The position numbers and the translations under genes were made by a program. A stretch of 34,824 nt of DNA. It comes from Rhodanobacter sp. Its GTDB lineage: Bacteria; Pseudomonadota; Gammaproteobacteria; Xanthomonadales; Rhodanobacteraceae. Shown one piece after another: positions 17,260 to 26,711 of the stretch; the stretch's first letter is position 1; each line of letters starts with the position of its first letter. Where the stretch lies: NCBI GenBank assembly GCA_027307195.1, contig DAHUXL010000209.1, positions 1 to 34,824 of the forward strand, written 5' to 3'. The notes under the pieces were generated by a model that saw only the letters and a program-made list of their open reading frames with translations, made no database searches and was not told the DNA's origin.

Positions 17260-19158
17260 TCAGCGTGCCTTGAGCAGCGCGGTCAGCGTGTCGGGCTTGC
17301 TGGTGTCGCGCACCAGGTGTGGGTATTTCAGACCGTCGTGATAGTCGATGCGGATGGTCTGGTAATGGTCGAAGTTCTTCACCAGCAGCTCGATCGGCTG
17401 GTTCTTGTCCTTCGCCGAAGCGGTCACCGCCTCCTTGAGCGCGTCGGCGTCGTAATCGCGACCATTGACGGCGATCACCGTCATGCTCGGCGACAGGCCG
17501 GCCTTGAACGCCGGGCCGTCCCACAGCACGTCGCCGATGCTGCCGCCCTTGCCGATGGAAACACCCAGTGAATAGGTGAGGTCGGCGCTATGCCGACGTG
17601 CCTCGATCGCCTTCACCGCGTCGGACGGCTTGTCGGTATAGACCAGCTTCCAGCCGTGCGACTCGATGCCGCCGATCAACGGGCCATGACCATCGAGGCG
17701 CATGCGCAGGTATTTCGCCCAGTCGTACGGCGCGATGCCGTTGAGCGTCTTGACCACATCCTCGAAGGTGTAGGTATTGACGTCCCACTTGCCGCTGTCC
17801 ATGCCGAAGAACGCCTTGCCGAAATCGTCGATGGTCTTCTTGCCACCGCTCAGCTCACGCAGCTGGCCGTCGACATCGAGCCAGATCATCTGGCCGGCCG
17901 AGTAATAGTCCTCGCTGGCCTGGTAGTTGCGGTACGGCAACGGGCGACGCTGCGCGATGATCGGGTCGTTGGTGGTGTCCTGCACGTTGCGGAAGCTGGC
18001 CAGGCCGGGGCGGCCCTTGTCGTAGGTGGCGGCGGTGAAGGCCCACATGTCATGCGACTGATCGGTGTCCCACAGGCCCGAACGCGCGGCCATCACCTGA
18101 CCCCAGAACTGGGTCTGGCCTTCGTACACCCACAGCAGGGTGTCGCTCATCGGCACGTTGAAGTTCGGCGTGGCCAGATCCGCGCCACGGCGATACTTGC
18201 CGTCCCAGGAATGGTTGAACTCGTGCGAGAACAGGTCGCGAGCCAGTGCGTTCTTCTTCCACTCGGTGAAGAAATCGGCCGAGGTGCCGTCCTCGCTGGA
18301 ACGGTGATGCTCGAGGCCATTGCCGCTCATCTTCTCGCTGAGCGAGACGAGGAAGTCGTAGTGGTCGTAGTGATGCGCGCCGTACATCTTGTACATCTGC
18401 TGGACCAGGTTCTGGAACAGCTTGATCTGCTCCGGCTTGATCTCCAGGTACTTCGCGTCATCGGCAACGATGTCCATGTGCACCGGCGCCTTGGCGCCCG
18501 GATCGAGGTCGATGCGCTTGAAGTACTTGCCGGCGTAGATCGGTGAATCGACCAGATCGTCGTAGTTGATCGGCTTGAAGTTCAGCGTGTCGCCATCCTT
18601 CGAGGCCACTTCCAGCGCGGTACCTGCCTGCCAGCCGGCGGGCAGCTTCACGCTGGCTTCGGTGTTGATCTGGCGCGCGAAATAGCCGGCCGGATACATC
18701 GTCACCGAATTCCACTGCAGGTTGAGCATCTCGGGTGTCATCACCACGCGGCCCTGGCGCTGGTCCTGTGCCGAGAGGAACTGGAACTCCACCTCCACAC
18801 CGCTGGCGCCCTGCGGCACGTCGACATGGAACGCGTAGACGTTGAGCGGATCGCGCGTCCACGGCAGCACCTGGCCATTCGCCTTCACCACCAGTCCAGC
18901 CATCTTGTCGATCGTGCCGTTCGGCGAGTGGTTGCCCGGCAGCCACTGCGGATACAGCAGGGTCAGCGGACCGGCCTGCACCGGAATCACCTCGTGCACG
19001 CGGAAAATACGGTGGGCCAGATCGGTGGCGTCCACATTGATCTTCAATGTGCCCTGATACGGCACATCCTGCGGCGCCGGGACATCGGCGAACGCGCTGA
19101 AACTGGCCAATCCGAAGGCGGCAGCGGCGAGGGCGGAAGCGAGACGGGTGACTTTCAA
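17260..19158 (-). CDS. M61-family metallo-aminopeptidase with C-terminal PDZ domain
   Basis: A periplasmic zinc aminopeptidase of the glycyl-aminopeptidase family, 632 residues if started at TTG 19158. That start is preferred because GGAG stands six bases upstream and the product opens with a signal peptide ([22 protein letters not shown], then ADVPAPQ); an ATG at 19248 adds 30 hydrophilic residues that would hide it. The N-terminal beta domain (about 30-240) precedes the catalytic domain with HEFNH (H312, E313, H316), then SWDGKYRRG typical of M61, and third ligand E346 in [12 protein letters not shown] domain ends the protein (about 550-625; [35 protein letters not shown]) and probably selects substrates. 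The gene is alone on its strand. It may complement the S9 peptidase in degrading peptides outside the cytoplasm. Confidence 0.92.
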   Translation of the reverse strand: MKVTRLASALAAAAFGLASFSAFADVPAPQDVPYQGTLKINVDATDLAHRIFRVHEVIPVQAGPLTLLYPQWLPGNHSPNGTIDKMAGLVVKANGQVLPWTRDPLNVYAFHVDVPQGASGVEVEFQFLSAQDQRQGRVVMTPEMLNLQWNSVTMYPAGYFARQINTEASVKLPAGWQAGTALEVASKDGDTLNFKPINYDDLVDSPIYAGKYFKRIDLDPGAKAPVHMDIVADDAKYLEIKPEQIKLFQNLVQQMYKMYGAHHYDHYDFLVSLSEKMSGNGLEHHRSSEDGTSADFFTEWKKNALARDLFSHEFNHSWDGKYRRGADLATPNFNVPMSDTLLWVYEGQTQFWGQVMAARSGLWDTDQSHDMWAFTAATYDKGRPGLASFRNVQDTTNDPIIAQRRPLPYRNYQASEDYYSAGQMIWLDVDGQLRELSGGKKTIDDFGKAFFGMDSGKWDVNTYTFEDVVKTLNGIAPYDWAKYLRMRLDGHGPLIGGIESHGWKLVYTDKPSDAVKAIEARRHSADLTYSLGVSIGKGGSIGDVLWDGPAFKAGLSPSMTVIAVNGRDYDADALKEAVTASAKDKNQPIELLVKNFDHYQTIRIDYHDGLKYPHLVRDTSKPDTLTALLKAR

Positions 19159-19397
19159 TGTTTTCTCCGGGTGGGATGGGGAAGTCTGGCGGAGGTGCCG
19201 GGGTCGCGATGCGAGCCGGATGAAACCAGACGGAGTCCGGGAATCCATGCTGCTTTAAAGCTGCCGCGACATGAATCCAGGGGGTCGATGCTAGACCGGT
19301 ACTGCCGCGCTTCACCCATGCCGAAGGTCACGACCGCACTTCCCTGCCGTCCCGATCTGCCCGCGAAGAGCGTCATGGCACCCATCTTGCTGGCTTC

Positions 19398-20513
19398 ATG
19401 CCGATGACCGCACATCTGCCACCTGCCGAAACCCGTGCGCCCGATTCGTTCGAGAGCTGGCTGCATGCCAGCCATGCGGATCAACCGCAGGATTACGCCC
19501 ACTATCTGGCGCGACAGATGGCGCCGATGATCCGTGCCCTGATGCTGATGGCCACCGCGGCTTTCGGGCTTGCCGTCCTCGCCAGCCATTTCCTCCGCCC
19601 GTCGTCCGTACCCTTGCCGCTGCGGCTGCTACCGGTGCCATTGCTGTTGCTGGCGGCCACGGTCGCCCGACGCGTGCAGCGACCGCGCTCGCTCAGCTTG
19701 CTGACGCTTACGTGCGTGCTGCTGCTGGAGATCGGCATCAATCTCAGCAGCATCGGTCGCCCGCAGGGTCAGCCGCTGGTGCTCCCGGGCCTGCTGCTGC
19801 CGGTGGCTTCGGCGGTGATCTGGTTCAGTCGCCGGGACTTCATCGTGGCGATGACGCTGTGTGTCGTGGGGCCGCTGCCGATGCTGCTGCTCGGCACCAC
19901 CCATGGCATACAGATTTTCCAGTACTTCGTGTACATGGCGATCGCGATTTCGCTGTCGGCGGTGCTGCGCGCGTTCATGGCGCGCACGCTGTTCGCGCAG
20001 TTCCGGCTGGAACGGCAGCTGCGCGAGCAGGCCAATACGGACGGCCTGACCGGCCTGCTGCTGCGCAACCGCTTTCTCGAACTGGCCCAGCTCGCACTGG
20101 ACATTCACAGCCAGCAGAAGCCGGTATGCATGCTGTTCCTTGATGCCGACCACTTCAAGCAGCTCAATGACGAGTATGGCCATGCGGCTGGCGACAACGC
20201 ACTCGTCGCACTGGCCGCAGCCTTGCGCACCCAGTTGCGCCAGACCGACCTGATCGGCCGCATCGGCGGCGAGGAATTCGCGATGCTGCTGCCCGGCCTC
20301 AACCTGCAGCAGGCGCGCGAACGGGCCGAACAACTGCGGCTGGCCATCCGCACGATCAAGCGCCCCGATGGCCAGCTGACCGTCAGTATCGGCGCCGCCG
20401 AATACCGCCAGAGCGGCGAGACGGTCGATGCCTTGCTGGCGCGCGCCGATCAGGCCATGCGACAGGCCAAGCGCGGCGGACGCGACCGGATCGTCAGCGC
20501 CGTCGGCAACTGA
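19398..20513 (+). CDS. Membrane-bound GGDEF diguanylate cyclase
   Basis: Makes cyclic di-GMP from two GTP, controlling sessile/motile behaviour. The 371-residue protein has a short cytoplasmic start, then about six membrane helices between residues 44 and 195 (for example IRALMLMATAAFGLAVLA, SLLTLTCVLLLEIGI, FIVAMTLCVVGPLPMLLLG), with no named sensory domain. A linker helix (FRLERQLREQANTDGLTGLLLRNRF) leads into the GGDEF domain with FLDADHFKQLND, the active site GGEEF at 290-294 and an intact inhibitory-site motif RQTD (281-284) five residues ahead of it. So it should be active and subject to product inhibition. No EAL domain is present. The ATG at 19398 lacks a clear Shine-Dalgarno; an ATG six bases later is as likely. 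It ends 12 bases before the convergent permease gene. Confidence 0.93.
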   Translation: MPMTAHLPPAETRAPDSFESWLHASHADQPQDYAHYLARQMAPMIRALMLMATAAFGLAVLASHFLRPSSVPLPLRLLPVPLLLLAATVARRVQRPRSLSLLTLTCVLLLEIGINLSSIGRPQGQPLVLPGLLLPVASAVIWFSRRDFIVAMTLCVVGPLPMLLLGTTHGIQIFQYFVYMAIAISLSAVLRAFMARTLFAQFRLERQLREQANTDGLTGLLLRNRFLELAQLALDIHSQQKPVCMLFLDADHFKQLNDEYGHAAGDNALVALAAALRTQLRQTDLIGRIGGEEFAMLLPGLNLQQARERAEQLRLAIRTIKRPDGQLTVSIGAAEYRQSGETVDALLARADQAMRQAKRGGRDRIVSAVGN

Positions 20514-20525
20514 TCCCGACGGATT

Positions 20526-22052
20526 TCATCCGCCGCCCGGCTGCGCCAACTTGCTGTGGCGGATGCCGTACGCGAAATAGATCACGCAACCCAGCGCCAT
20601 CCAGATGATGAAGCGCTCGTAGGTGATCCACGGCAGGCCGTAGATCAGCACGGCAGAAAACATGATGCCCAACGGCGCGGTGAACCACACCGCCGGTGTG
20701 CGGAAGTTGCGCTGCAGGTCGGGGCGGCGCACGCGCAGCAGCATGATCGAGCCGCAGATGATGATGAAGGCGCTCAACGTGCCGATGTTCACCAGCTCGG
20801 CCACCTCGCCGATCGGCAGCAGACCGGCGATCAGCGCGGTGAACAGGCCCAGGATGATGGTCGGCCGCGCCGGCGTGCCGAAGCGCGGGCTGACTTTCGC
20901 AAACCAGCCCGGCAACAGGCCGTCGCGCGCCAGCGCAAACCAGATCCGCGCCGCGCCCAGCATGAAGGCGAACAGCACGCTGGTGACGCCGATCACCGCG
21001 GCCGCCGCGATGATGATGCTGAGCCAGTGCAGGCCGATCGATTCGAACGCATCGGACACCGACGCATCGCCGCCGAGGTGGCTGTACGGCGTGATGCCGG
21101 TGAGCACCAGCGACACCGCGATGTACAGCACCATCGCGATCGCCAGCGACAGCAGCACCGCGCGCGGCAGGTCGCGCTGCGGATGCTTGGCCTCTTCCGC
21201 CGCCGTGGTCAGCGTGTCGTAACCGAACACCGCGAAGAACACCACACTGGCGCCGGTCAGCACGCCCTGCCAGCCAAAGTGGCCAAGCCCGGTGGTCGCA
21301 TCCACGAGGCGCGCAGGAATGAACGGATGCCAGTTCGCTGTGTTGATGTAGAACACGCCCACCAGAACCACCAGCAAGACGCCGATCACCTTGATCGTCA
21401 CCACCGCCGTGTTGAAGCGCGCGCCCCATTCGGTGCGCACGGTCAGCAGCACCGCCACCGCTACCGAGACGCCGGCGGCGATCACGTTGAAGCGATGGCC
21501 GTCACTTGGCGCGGTGATCGCGGTCGCACCGTGCGTACCGAAGACCTGCTGCCCAAAGAAATGTTGCATGTAGTACTGCATGGTCTGCGCACTCATGCTC
21601 TGCTGCGCCCACTCCGGCAGATGCACGCCGGCGGAGTTCAGCAGCACCTGCACATAGCCGGACCAGCCGATCGCCACCACCGCGACCACCAGCGCGTATT
21701 CCAGCAAGAGATCCCAGCCGATGACCCAGGCGACGAACTCGCCGAGCACCGCGTAGCCGTAGGTGTAGGCGCTGCCGGTGACCGGAATCAGCCCGGCGAA
21801 CTCGGCGTAGCACAGCGCCGCGCAAGCGCTGCCGAGGCCCGCGATGATGAAGCTCAACGCTACCGCCGGACCGGCGTTAGTCGCCGCCTGCTGGCCGGCC
21901 AGCACGAAGATGCCGACCCCGATGATGCCGCCGATGCCGATCGCGGTGAGCTGCCACAAGCCCAGCACGCGGCGGAAATCGCCCCGCGAGCCCACCTCTG
22001 CCTGCAACTGCTCGACCGACTTGTGCCGCACCAGCTTGCTGAAGAAACTCAT
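20526..22052 (-). CDS. APC-superfamily amino-acid permease
   Basis: An inner-membrane amino-acid/proton symporter or exchanger of 508 residues with about 12 helices. Helix 1 has the substrate-binding motif GIGGIIGVGIFVLAGQ (about 38-53), helix 3 the YAEFAGLIPVTGSAYTYGY segment, and the region near the middle FFAVFGYDTLTTAAEEAKHP followed by QRDLPRAV, the signature of the cationic amino-acid transporter subgroup. A hydrophilic insert at about 140-195 (AQQSMSAQTMQYYMQHFFGQ) lies between helices and is longer than in short homologues. The substrate cannot be told from sequence; basic amino acids or broad specificity are possible. AGGGGT lies about eight bases before the ATG at 22052. It stands alone; secreted peptidases elsewhere in the window could supply its substrates. 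Confidence 0.92.
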   Translation of the reverse strand: MSFFSKLVRHKSVEQLQAEVGSRGDFRRVLGLWQLTAIGIGGIIGVGIFVLAGQQAATNAGPAVALSFIIAGLGSACAALCYAEFAGLIPVTGSAYTYGYAVLGEFVAWVIGWDLLLEYALVVAVVAIGWSGYVQVLLNSAGVHLPEWAQQSMSAQTMQYYMQHFFGQQVFGTHGATAITAPSDGHRFNVIAAGVSVAVAVLLTVRTEWGARFNTAVVTIKVIGVLLVVLVGVFYINTANWHPFIPARLVDATTGLGHFGWQGVLTGASVVFFAVFGYDTLTTAAEEAKHPQRDLPRAVLLSLAIAMVLYIAVSLVLTGITPYSHLGGDASVSDAFESIGLHWLSIIIAAAAVIGVTSVLFAFMLGAARIWFALARDGLLPGWFAKVSPRFGTPARPTIILGLFTALIAGLLPIGEVAELVNIGTLSAFIIICGSIMLLRVRRPDLQRNFRTPAVWFTAPLGIMFSAVLIYGLPWITYERFIIWMALGCVIYFAYGIRHSKLAQPGGG

Positions 22053-22143
22053 CGCCTGACCCCTGGAAGCAAGCGGCGATCATAGCGAATGCATCCCGGC
22101 ACACACAGCGCAGTGCAACACAGGCAGCCAGAACTATGGGAGC

Positions 22144-22182
22144 GGCTTCAGCCGCGATGCCCTTCAATTCGCGGCTGAAGCC
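22144..22182. repeat. Dispersed-type palindromic repeat overlapping the 3' end of the AGMO-like gene
   Basis: Arms GGCTTCAGCCGCGA (22144-22157) and TCGCGGCTGAAGCC (22169-22182) pair perfectly over 14 bases with an 11-base loop; the outer flanks GGGAG and CACCCC extend it imperfectly. Elements reading GGGAGCGGCTTCAGCCGCGA are, from memory, widespread in Lysobacterales and pseudomonads. Here the stop codon (22164-22166) of the AGMO-like gene falls in the loop, and the right arm encodes its last residues. It also separates that gene from the permease upstream region. Confidence 0.8.
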
Positions 22183-23426
22183 ACCCCTGCAAAGGAAGAC
22201 GGTCGTCCCAGCCACGGCAGCGCCAGCGCGCTGAGTCCGAACACCGCGGCGATGGCAAGCGCGATATGGCCATCCAGATGATCGATGCCGAACCAGCGAC
22301 CCAGCAGTAGCGGCAGCAATGCCGTCAGCAGCACGCGCAAACCTTCCGCCCACAGCGCCCACGGCCGCCGTTCCATCAGCGCGCCGAGCACACTCAGGCT
22401 GGCCACCAGATAGAACGCGTAAGTCAGTAACGTCGGCAGGCTGGCGCTGCCGGCCATGCCGAGGAACTGCGTGGTCATTCCCAGCAGCAGCGCGAACTGC
22501 AGCAAGACATAGATCATCAACGCCTTCGGCACCGGTGGATCGAAGCGTTCACTGGGCATCACGAAGGGCGGCTTCGGATAGCGTGCCGCCACGTCGGCCG
22601 GCCGCCAGCCAGGCGGCTTCAGCCACAGCAGCAGCTTGTCGCGCCAGCGTTGCGCGTGCCACGCATCCACCGCCGTGTGCCAGTACACCTCGGCATTTGC
22701 CCACAGCGGATTCCAGCTGCGCAACGGCGAGCGCGTGCCGTACACCGGCGGGTCGTTGTCGTCTTCCTCGACGAAACTGCCGAACAGCCGATCCCACAGG
22801 ATCAGGATGCCGCCGTAGTTGCGGTCGAGATAGCGATCGTTCACCGCGTGATGGGCGCGATGATTGGACGGCGAGCAGAACACCCGGTCGAACCAGCCGA
22901 GCCGGCCGATCTGCTCCGTATGCACCCAGAACTGGTACAGCAGGTCGATCAGCGCCACGATCACGAACACCTTGAACGGCACGCCGAGCACGGCCAGCGG
23001 CAGATAGAACAGCCAGCCCAGCAGCACGCCGCTGCCGGTCTGGCGCAGTGCGGTGGACAGGTTGTAGTGCTCGCTCTGGTGGTGCACCACGTGCGCGGCC
23101 CACAGGATGTTCACCTCGTGCCCGCAGCGGTGCAGCCAGTAGTAGCAGAAGTCGTACAGCAGCAACGCGCCGCCCCATACCCACCAACTGTCCGCCGGCA
23201 GCGCGAACAGCGCCAGGTGCTCGACGCACCACGCGTAGATGCCCAGGGTCAGGAGCTTGCTGAACACGCCCACGATCTGCGAGATCACGCCCAGCCCGAT
23301 GCTGTTCATCGCGTCGTTGCTGGCATACGCGCGCCGGCCACGCAGCTTCGCCACCAGCAGCTCGATCCCGATCAGCAGGAAGAACACCGGGGTCGCCCAG
23401 GTGATGATGAGTTCCTGCGTATTCAC
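22164..23426 (-). CDS. Alkylglycerol-monooxygenase-like membrane di-iron hydroxylase (fatty acid hydroxylase superfamily)
   Basis: A 420-residue integral membrane di-iron oxygenase. It starts with GTG at 23426, overlapping the TGA of the upstream gene as GTGA, so translation is coupled; upstream in-frame codons lie inside that gene. The three His clusters of the superfamily are present: HRCGH (99-103), HVVHH (112-116, continuing QSEHYN) and HRAHH (189-193). The segment HHQSEHYNLSTALRQ matches, from memory, alkylglycerol monooxygenase (TMEM195/AGMO) better than sterol desaturases, and the long C-terminal membrane region (about 300-410) and total length also fit AGMO. AGMO hydroxylates the ether-bonded carbon of alkylglycerols so that the ether breaks. 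With the lysoplasmalogenase-like partner a role in ether-lipid turnover is likely, but the substrate is inferred. The last residues (VASAAN) are supplied by a palindromic repeat. Confidence 0.87.
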   Translation of the reverse strand: MNTQELIITWATPVFFLLIGIELLVAKLRGRRAYASNDAMNSIGLGVISQIVGVFSKLLTLGIYAWCVEHLALFALPADSWWVWGGALLLYDFCYYWLHRCGHEVNILWAAHVVHHQSEHYNLSTALRQTGSGVLLGWLFYLPLAVLGVPFKVFVIVALIDLLYQFWVHTEQIGRLGWFDRVFCSPSNHRAHHAVNDRYLDRNYGGILILWDRLFGSFVEEDDNDPPVYGTRSPLRSWNPLWANAEVYWHTAVDAWHAQRWRDKLLLWLKPPGWRPADVAARYPKPPFVMPSERFDPPVPKALMIYVLLQFALLLGMTTQFLGMAGSASLPTLLTYAFYLVASLSVLGALMERRPWALWAEGLRVLLTALLPLLLGRWFGIDHLDGHIALAIAAVFGLSALALPWLGRPSSFAGVASAAN

Positions 23427-24196
23427 TGCGCCGCTTCCGCCTTGATCATGGCCGCCTCGATCCGGGTGTCGTCGCGCTGCACCGAGCGCGCGATCCACCA
23501 CATGGCCAGATAATACGTCGACAGCACCCACAGGCTCGACAACGGGATCGCCGCATGGAAGCGATTCCACGCCAGCAAGGTATCGCTGAGCATGAACAAC
23601 ATGGCGCCGATGGCCGCCCGCCGCGCGCTGCCGGCCCGTGCATCACCGTGCTGCGCAAACATCCGCGCCCGTCCCAAGGCCTGCCCGCCCATGCCGGCCA
23701 GCACCAGCACATAGACGATCACCGGCACGCGCAACGCGGCACCGATCGAACCCCACAGCAGGCACAGGTTGGCCGCGCCATAAGCGAGACTGGCGAGCAG
23801 CCACCCTGGGCGCGCGCCAAACCGACTGTCATCGAGAAAAGCGGCAATGAAGCACAGGTGGCCGCACAGGAACGCCACGAGTCCCGGCACGAACAGATCC
23901 TGCGGCAACATCAGCAACACGTCGCCCAGCAGCGAGCAGGCGATGCCGGTCAGGATCCAGCCCCGGTAACGCACCGACAGCGCGGGTTGTGCGTGCCATG
24001 CCAGCAGGAAGATCAGTGCCGTGGCCAGCGGCTTGCACAGCCAATGCAGCAGTCGCCAGCCATCGGCAACGGCAGGATCGGCCAGGATTGCACCGACGAT
24101 GGCCGCCGCGGCCGCCACCGTCACGCCCATGGCCAGGCATGGGCGCGGATACGGGCGGTGCACCGTCGAACCGACCGATGGGTGAGAACTGGACAT
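23423..24196 (-). CDS. YhhN/TMEM86-family lysoplasmalogenase-like membrane protein
   Basis: A 257-residue protein with about eight membrane helices and the hallmarks of the YhhN family: GDVLLMLP in the third helix region, FLCGHLCFIAAF (the conserved Gly-His pair), and MLSDTLLAWNRF near the end. Animal TMEM86 members hydrolyse the vinyl-ether bond of lysoplasmalogens; bacterial members have been shown or suggested to do the same. The ATG at 24196 is chosen over a TTG at 24214 because AGGGG lies just six bases before it. The gene overlaps the next one by four bases and is its only operon partner. A weaker reading is a membrane-lipid remodelling protein of unknown substrate. Confidence 0.87.
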   Translation of the reverse strand: MSSSHPSVGSTVHRPYPRPCLAMGVTVAAAAAIVGAILADPAVADGWRLLHWLCKPLATALIFLLAWHAQPALSVRYRGWILTGIACSLLGDVLLMLPQDLFVPGLVAFLCGHLCFIAAFLDDSRFGARPGWLLASLAYGAANLCLLWGSIGAALRVPVIVYVLVLAGMGGQALGRARMFAQHGDARAGSARRAAIGAMLFMLSDTLLAWNRFHAAIPLSSLWVLSTYYLAMWWIARSVQRDDTRIEAAMIKAEAAQ

Positions 24197-24277
24197 GCAA
24201 GACCCCTGCGTCAACGGACCGGCCGATCATAGTCACGGCATGCCAGCAATTCACAGCTGCCAAACCGGCGTGTCCCG

Positions 24278-24323
24278 GAAACAGATGCGGCGCGACCCTC
24301 CCGGGCCGCGCCGCATCTGTTTC
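24278..24323 (-). terminator. Long hairpin after the second TonB-dependent receptor gene
   Basis: A perfect 17-base stem (GAAACAGATGCGGCGCG at 24278-24294 with its complement at 24307-24323) and a 12-base loop start 12 bases past the receptor stop on the minus strand. The right-hand end of the stem in transcript sense is CTGTTTC, so there is no long U-run, but the stem is strong enough to act as a terminator or 3' stabiliser. It also lies upstream of the YhhN gene start. Confidence 0.75.
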
Positions 24324-24334
24324 AAACAATCCGC

Positions 24335-26653
24335 TCAGAGCTTCGCGTTGATATTGAAGAACCACTGCCGCGGCGCACCCGCCATCAAGGTCTGGTTCTG
24401 GCCGGTCGGGTCGGAGGCGACATAGCCGTTCGTGCCGGTGGTGGCGAAGTAATGCTTGTTGGTCAGGTTGGTCACGTTGAGGCCCAGGCTGACGTCCTTG
24501 AGCACCGAGACTGCGCCAAGATCGTAGTTCACGCCGGCATTGAGCAGCCAGTACGACGGCACCGCAGAGTCATTGATGTAGGTGATGTAGCGGCGACCGG
24601 TGTACTTGGCGTCGAGATTGGCGCTCCACGCGCCGGAGCTGTAGCTCACGTCGCTGGTGAGCATCCAGGTCGGAATACCCACCACGTACTTGCCGGCCGT
24701 GGCCACCACACCGTTGTTGAGATAGTCGTCCTGATACGTCGACTTGTCGTACGAGAGCGAGTTGAGCCAGCGCACATGCTCGATCGGTTTCCAGATCAGC
24801 GCCAGATCGAGACCGGTGCTCTTCACCGAACCGACGTTGTTGAGGATCGCCGAACAGGTGACCACGGCCGGGCACGGCGAGACCGACAGCAGGCGATTGC
24901 TGAAGCGGGTGAAGTAGGCGTCCGCGGAGGCCTCGAAGGTATCGCCATGCACCCGGTAACCGAGCTCGAAGGTTTGCGATTCCTCCGGCTTCAAGCTGCT
25001 CTTGCTGGCATTGAACGAGGCCTGCGACTGGCTGAACGGCAGGATGCCGTAGGCCGCCAGGTTCTTGCTGTAGGACGCGTAGATGTCCTGGCTGCTGTCG
25101 AGCTTGTAGTCGACGCCGGCCTGCGGCAGGAACCCTTCGTTGGCCTTCACGCGGCCGGCGGCGAGTGCGCTGGGGAACAGCGACTTGGCGGTGGTGGTCG
25201 CGTTCAACGACTTCGTGCCGAAATTCACGGTGAGACGATCATCCAGCAGGTGGATGGTGTCTTCCACGTAAGCCATGCGCGTGGTGGTGTCGTAGTTCTG
25301 GAAGAAGCCGCGCGCGAACGGCGGCTGGCTCGCGTAGAAATTGCTGAGGTAGTTGTACTGGCCGGACAGCTTGAAATAGTTGCGTTCCTGGTTGTCGTTG
25401 GCGCTTTCGCCCCATGCGCCCAGCTCGATCTCGTTGCCGCCCAGCGTGAACTGCAGCGAGCCGGTGACGCCGGTACGGTCCAGCCCGTAATCGGTCGTGC
25501 GCATCGCAATCGGCACGGTGGCCGACGACGCCACGTACGGCGTGGCCCACTGACCCTCGCCGCGATCGCCGTGGTAGTAGCTGCCCAGGTTCAGCGTGGC
25601 ACCGCCACCCAGATTGAACGAGCCGCTCAGGCCGGTCAGGTTGTCGCGACGGATACCGCCACCGGCGTAATAGGTCGCGTCGACCAGGTCGTAACCCGCC
25701 GGCAGCTTGGACAGCTCGGCCGGATACGCGCCGTGGCCGTTGTAGGCATTGGCGATCTGCACCGCCTCGGCCCAGTTCGGCTGCAGGTAATCCCAGTTCC
25801 AGCCCAGTGCCTTCTGGCTGACCAGGGACAGATCCATGTAGTCGTATTCCTTGCGCCGGGAGCTGTCGACGAACAGGCTGACGCGGTTGCCATCGCCCCA
25901 CTGGTACACGCCTTTCACGTTGATCTGGTCGGACTTCTGGTCGCCGTAGCCTTTCCACTTGTTGGTGTCGGCATGGTCGTAGGACGCATACATCGAGAAG
26001 CCGTGGTAATCGCCAGAGTCCGCCCGCACGAAGGTGCGATGCGTGCCATCGGACCCGATCGACTGATTGATCCGCGCACCGGCCACATTGTCCGGGTCGG
26101 CCGAGAAGAACTGGATGGTACCGCCGAGGTTGCTGCTGGCTGCGGTACCCAGCGCACCGGCACCCTGCGCCAGTTCGACGACGCTGATGTTGTCGCTGGT
26201 GATCGCCCGGGTGATCTGCAGGCCGTTGGTGACGCCGTAGCTCATGTTGCCGAGCGGGATGCCATCCAGGGTGAAGCCGAGGCGGCTCTGGTCGAAGCCG
26301 TGCAGCGTGATCTGGGTCGACCACTCGTAGGCGCCCCACGGGTCGGCCGCCTGGAAGTTCACGCCCGGCAGCTTGTCGATCGCCTTGAGCGGGCTGCTTC
26401 CCGGCGGCAGCACCTTGATGTCTTCGATGGTGACTTTCTGGATCTGGCGCGTTTCACCGGCGGCCACTACCGACACGGCTTCCATGACCTTGGCGTTGTT
26501 CACGCTGGCATCCGACACAGCATTCGCCGCGGCGGTGATCGCGGATACGGCACCGCTGCCAGTCGTGGCGGCAAGCACCACCGTGCCATGCAGCACTCCG
26601 AAAGTGGCCAGTGCAAGTGCGGTCCGGCGGATCGAAACCTTGTGTATAGACAT
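24335..26653 (-). CDS. TonB-dependent outer-membrane receptor
   Basis: A 772-residue outer-membrane receptor for active uptake of an unknown ligand. A signal peptide (RRTALALATFGVLHGTVVLAA, about 9-29) is followed by an Ala-rich stretch and the plug domain: EAVSVVAAG as a possible TonB box, then SSPLKAIDKLPGVNFQAADP, LHGFDQSRLGFTLDGIPLG and LGGTIQFFSADP. A 22-strand type barrel fills the rest. It ends WFFNINAKL, lacking the usual terminal Phe. The ATG at 26653 has AAGGA eight bases upstream. It follows an NPP-type phosphodiesterase on the same strand after 148 bases, which hints at uptake connected with phosphoester breakdown, though ligand class is not readable from the barrel. A 17-base-pair hairpin closes the gene. 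Confidence 0.92.
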   Translation of the reverse strand: MSIHKVSIRRTALALATFGVLHGTVVLAATTGSGAVSAITAAANAVSDASVNNAKVMEAVSVVAAGETRQIQKVTIEDIKVLPPGSSPLKAIDKLPGVNFQAADPWGAYEWSTQITLHGFDQSRLGFTLDGIPLGNMSYGVTNGLQITRAITSDNISVVELAQGAGALGTAASSNLGGTIQFFSADPDNVAGARINQSIGSDGTHRTFVRADSGDYHGFSMYASYDHADTNKWKGYGDQKSDQINVKGVYQWGDGNRVSLFVDSSRRKEYDYMDLSLVSQKALGWNWDYLQPNWAEAVQIANAYNGHGAYPAELSKLPAGYDLVDATYYAGGGIRRDNLTGLSGSFNLGGGATLNLGSYYHGDRGEGQWATPYVASSATVPIAMRTTDYGLDRTGVTGSLQFTLGGNEIELGAWGESANDNQERNYFKLSGQYNYLSNFYASQPPFARGFFQNYDTTTRMAYVEDTIHLLDDRLTVNFGTKSLNATTTAKSLFPSALAAGRVKANEGFLPQAGVDYKLDSSQDIYASYSKNLAAYGILPFSQSQASFNASKSSLKPEESQTFELGYRVHGDTFEASADAYFTRFSNRLLSVSPCPAVVTCSAILNNVGSVKSTGLDLALIWKPIEHVRWLNSLSYDKSTYQDDYLNNGVVATAGKYVVGIPTWMLTSDVSYSSGAWSANLDAKYTGRRYITYINDSAVPSYWLLNAGVNYDLGAVSVLKDVSLGLNVTNLTNKHYFATTGTNGYVASDPTGQNQTLMAGAPRQWFFNINAKL

Positions 26654-26711
26654 GCAGAATCCTTCGCGCAGGCATTCGTCAGGAATGCCGGCGTCACAGG
26701 TGGCGGGGAGT

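Noticed and set aside
16760-17341. Plus-strand frame containing [16 protein letters not shown]
   Set aside because: This peptide is the usual false translation across a tRNA-Arg gene on the other strand.
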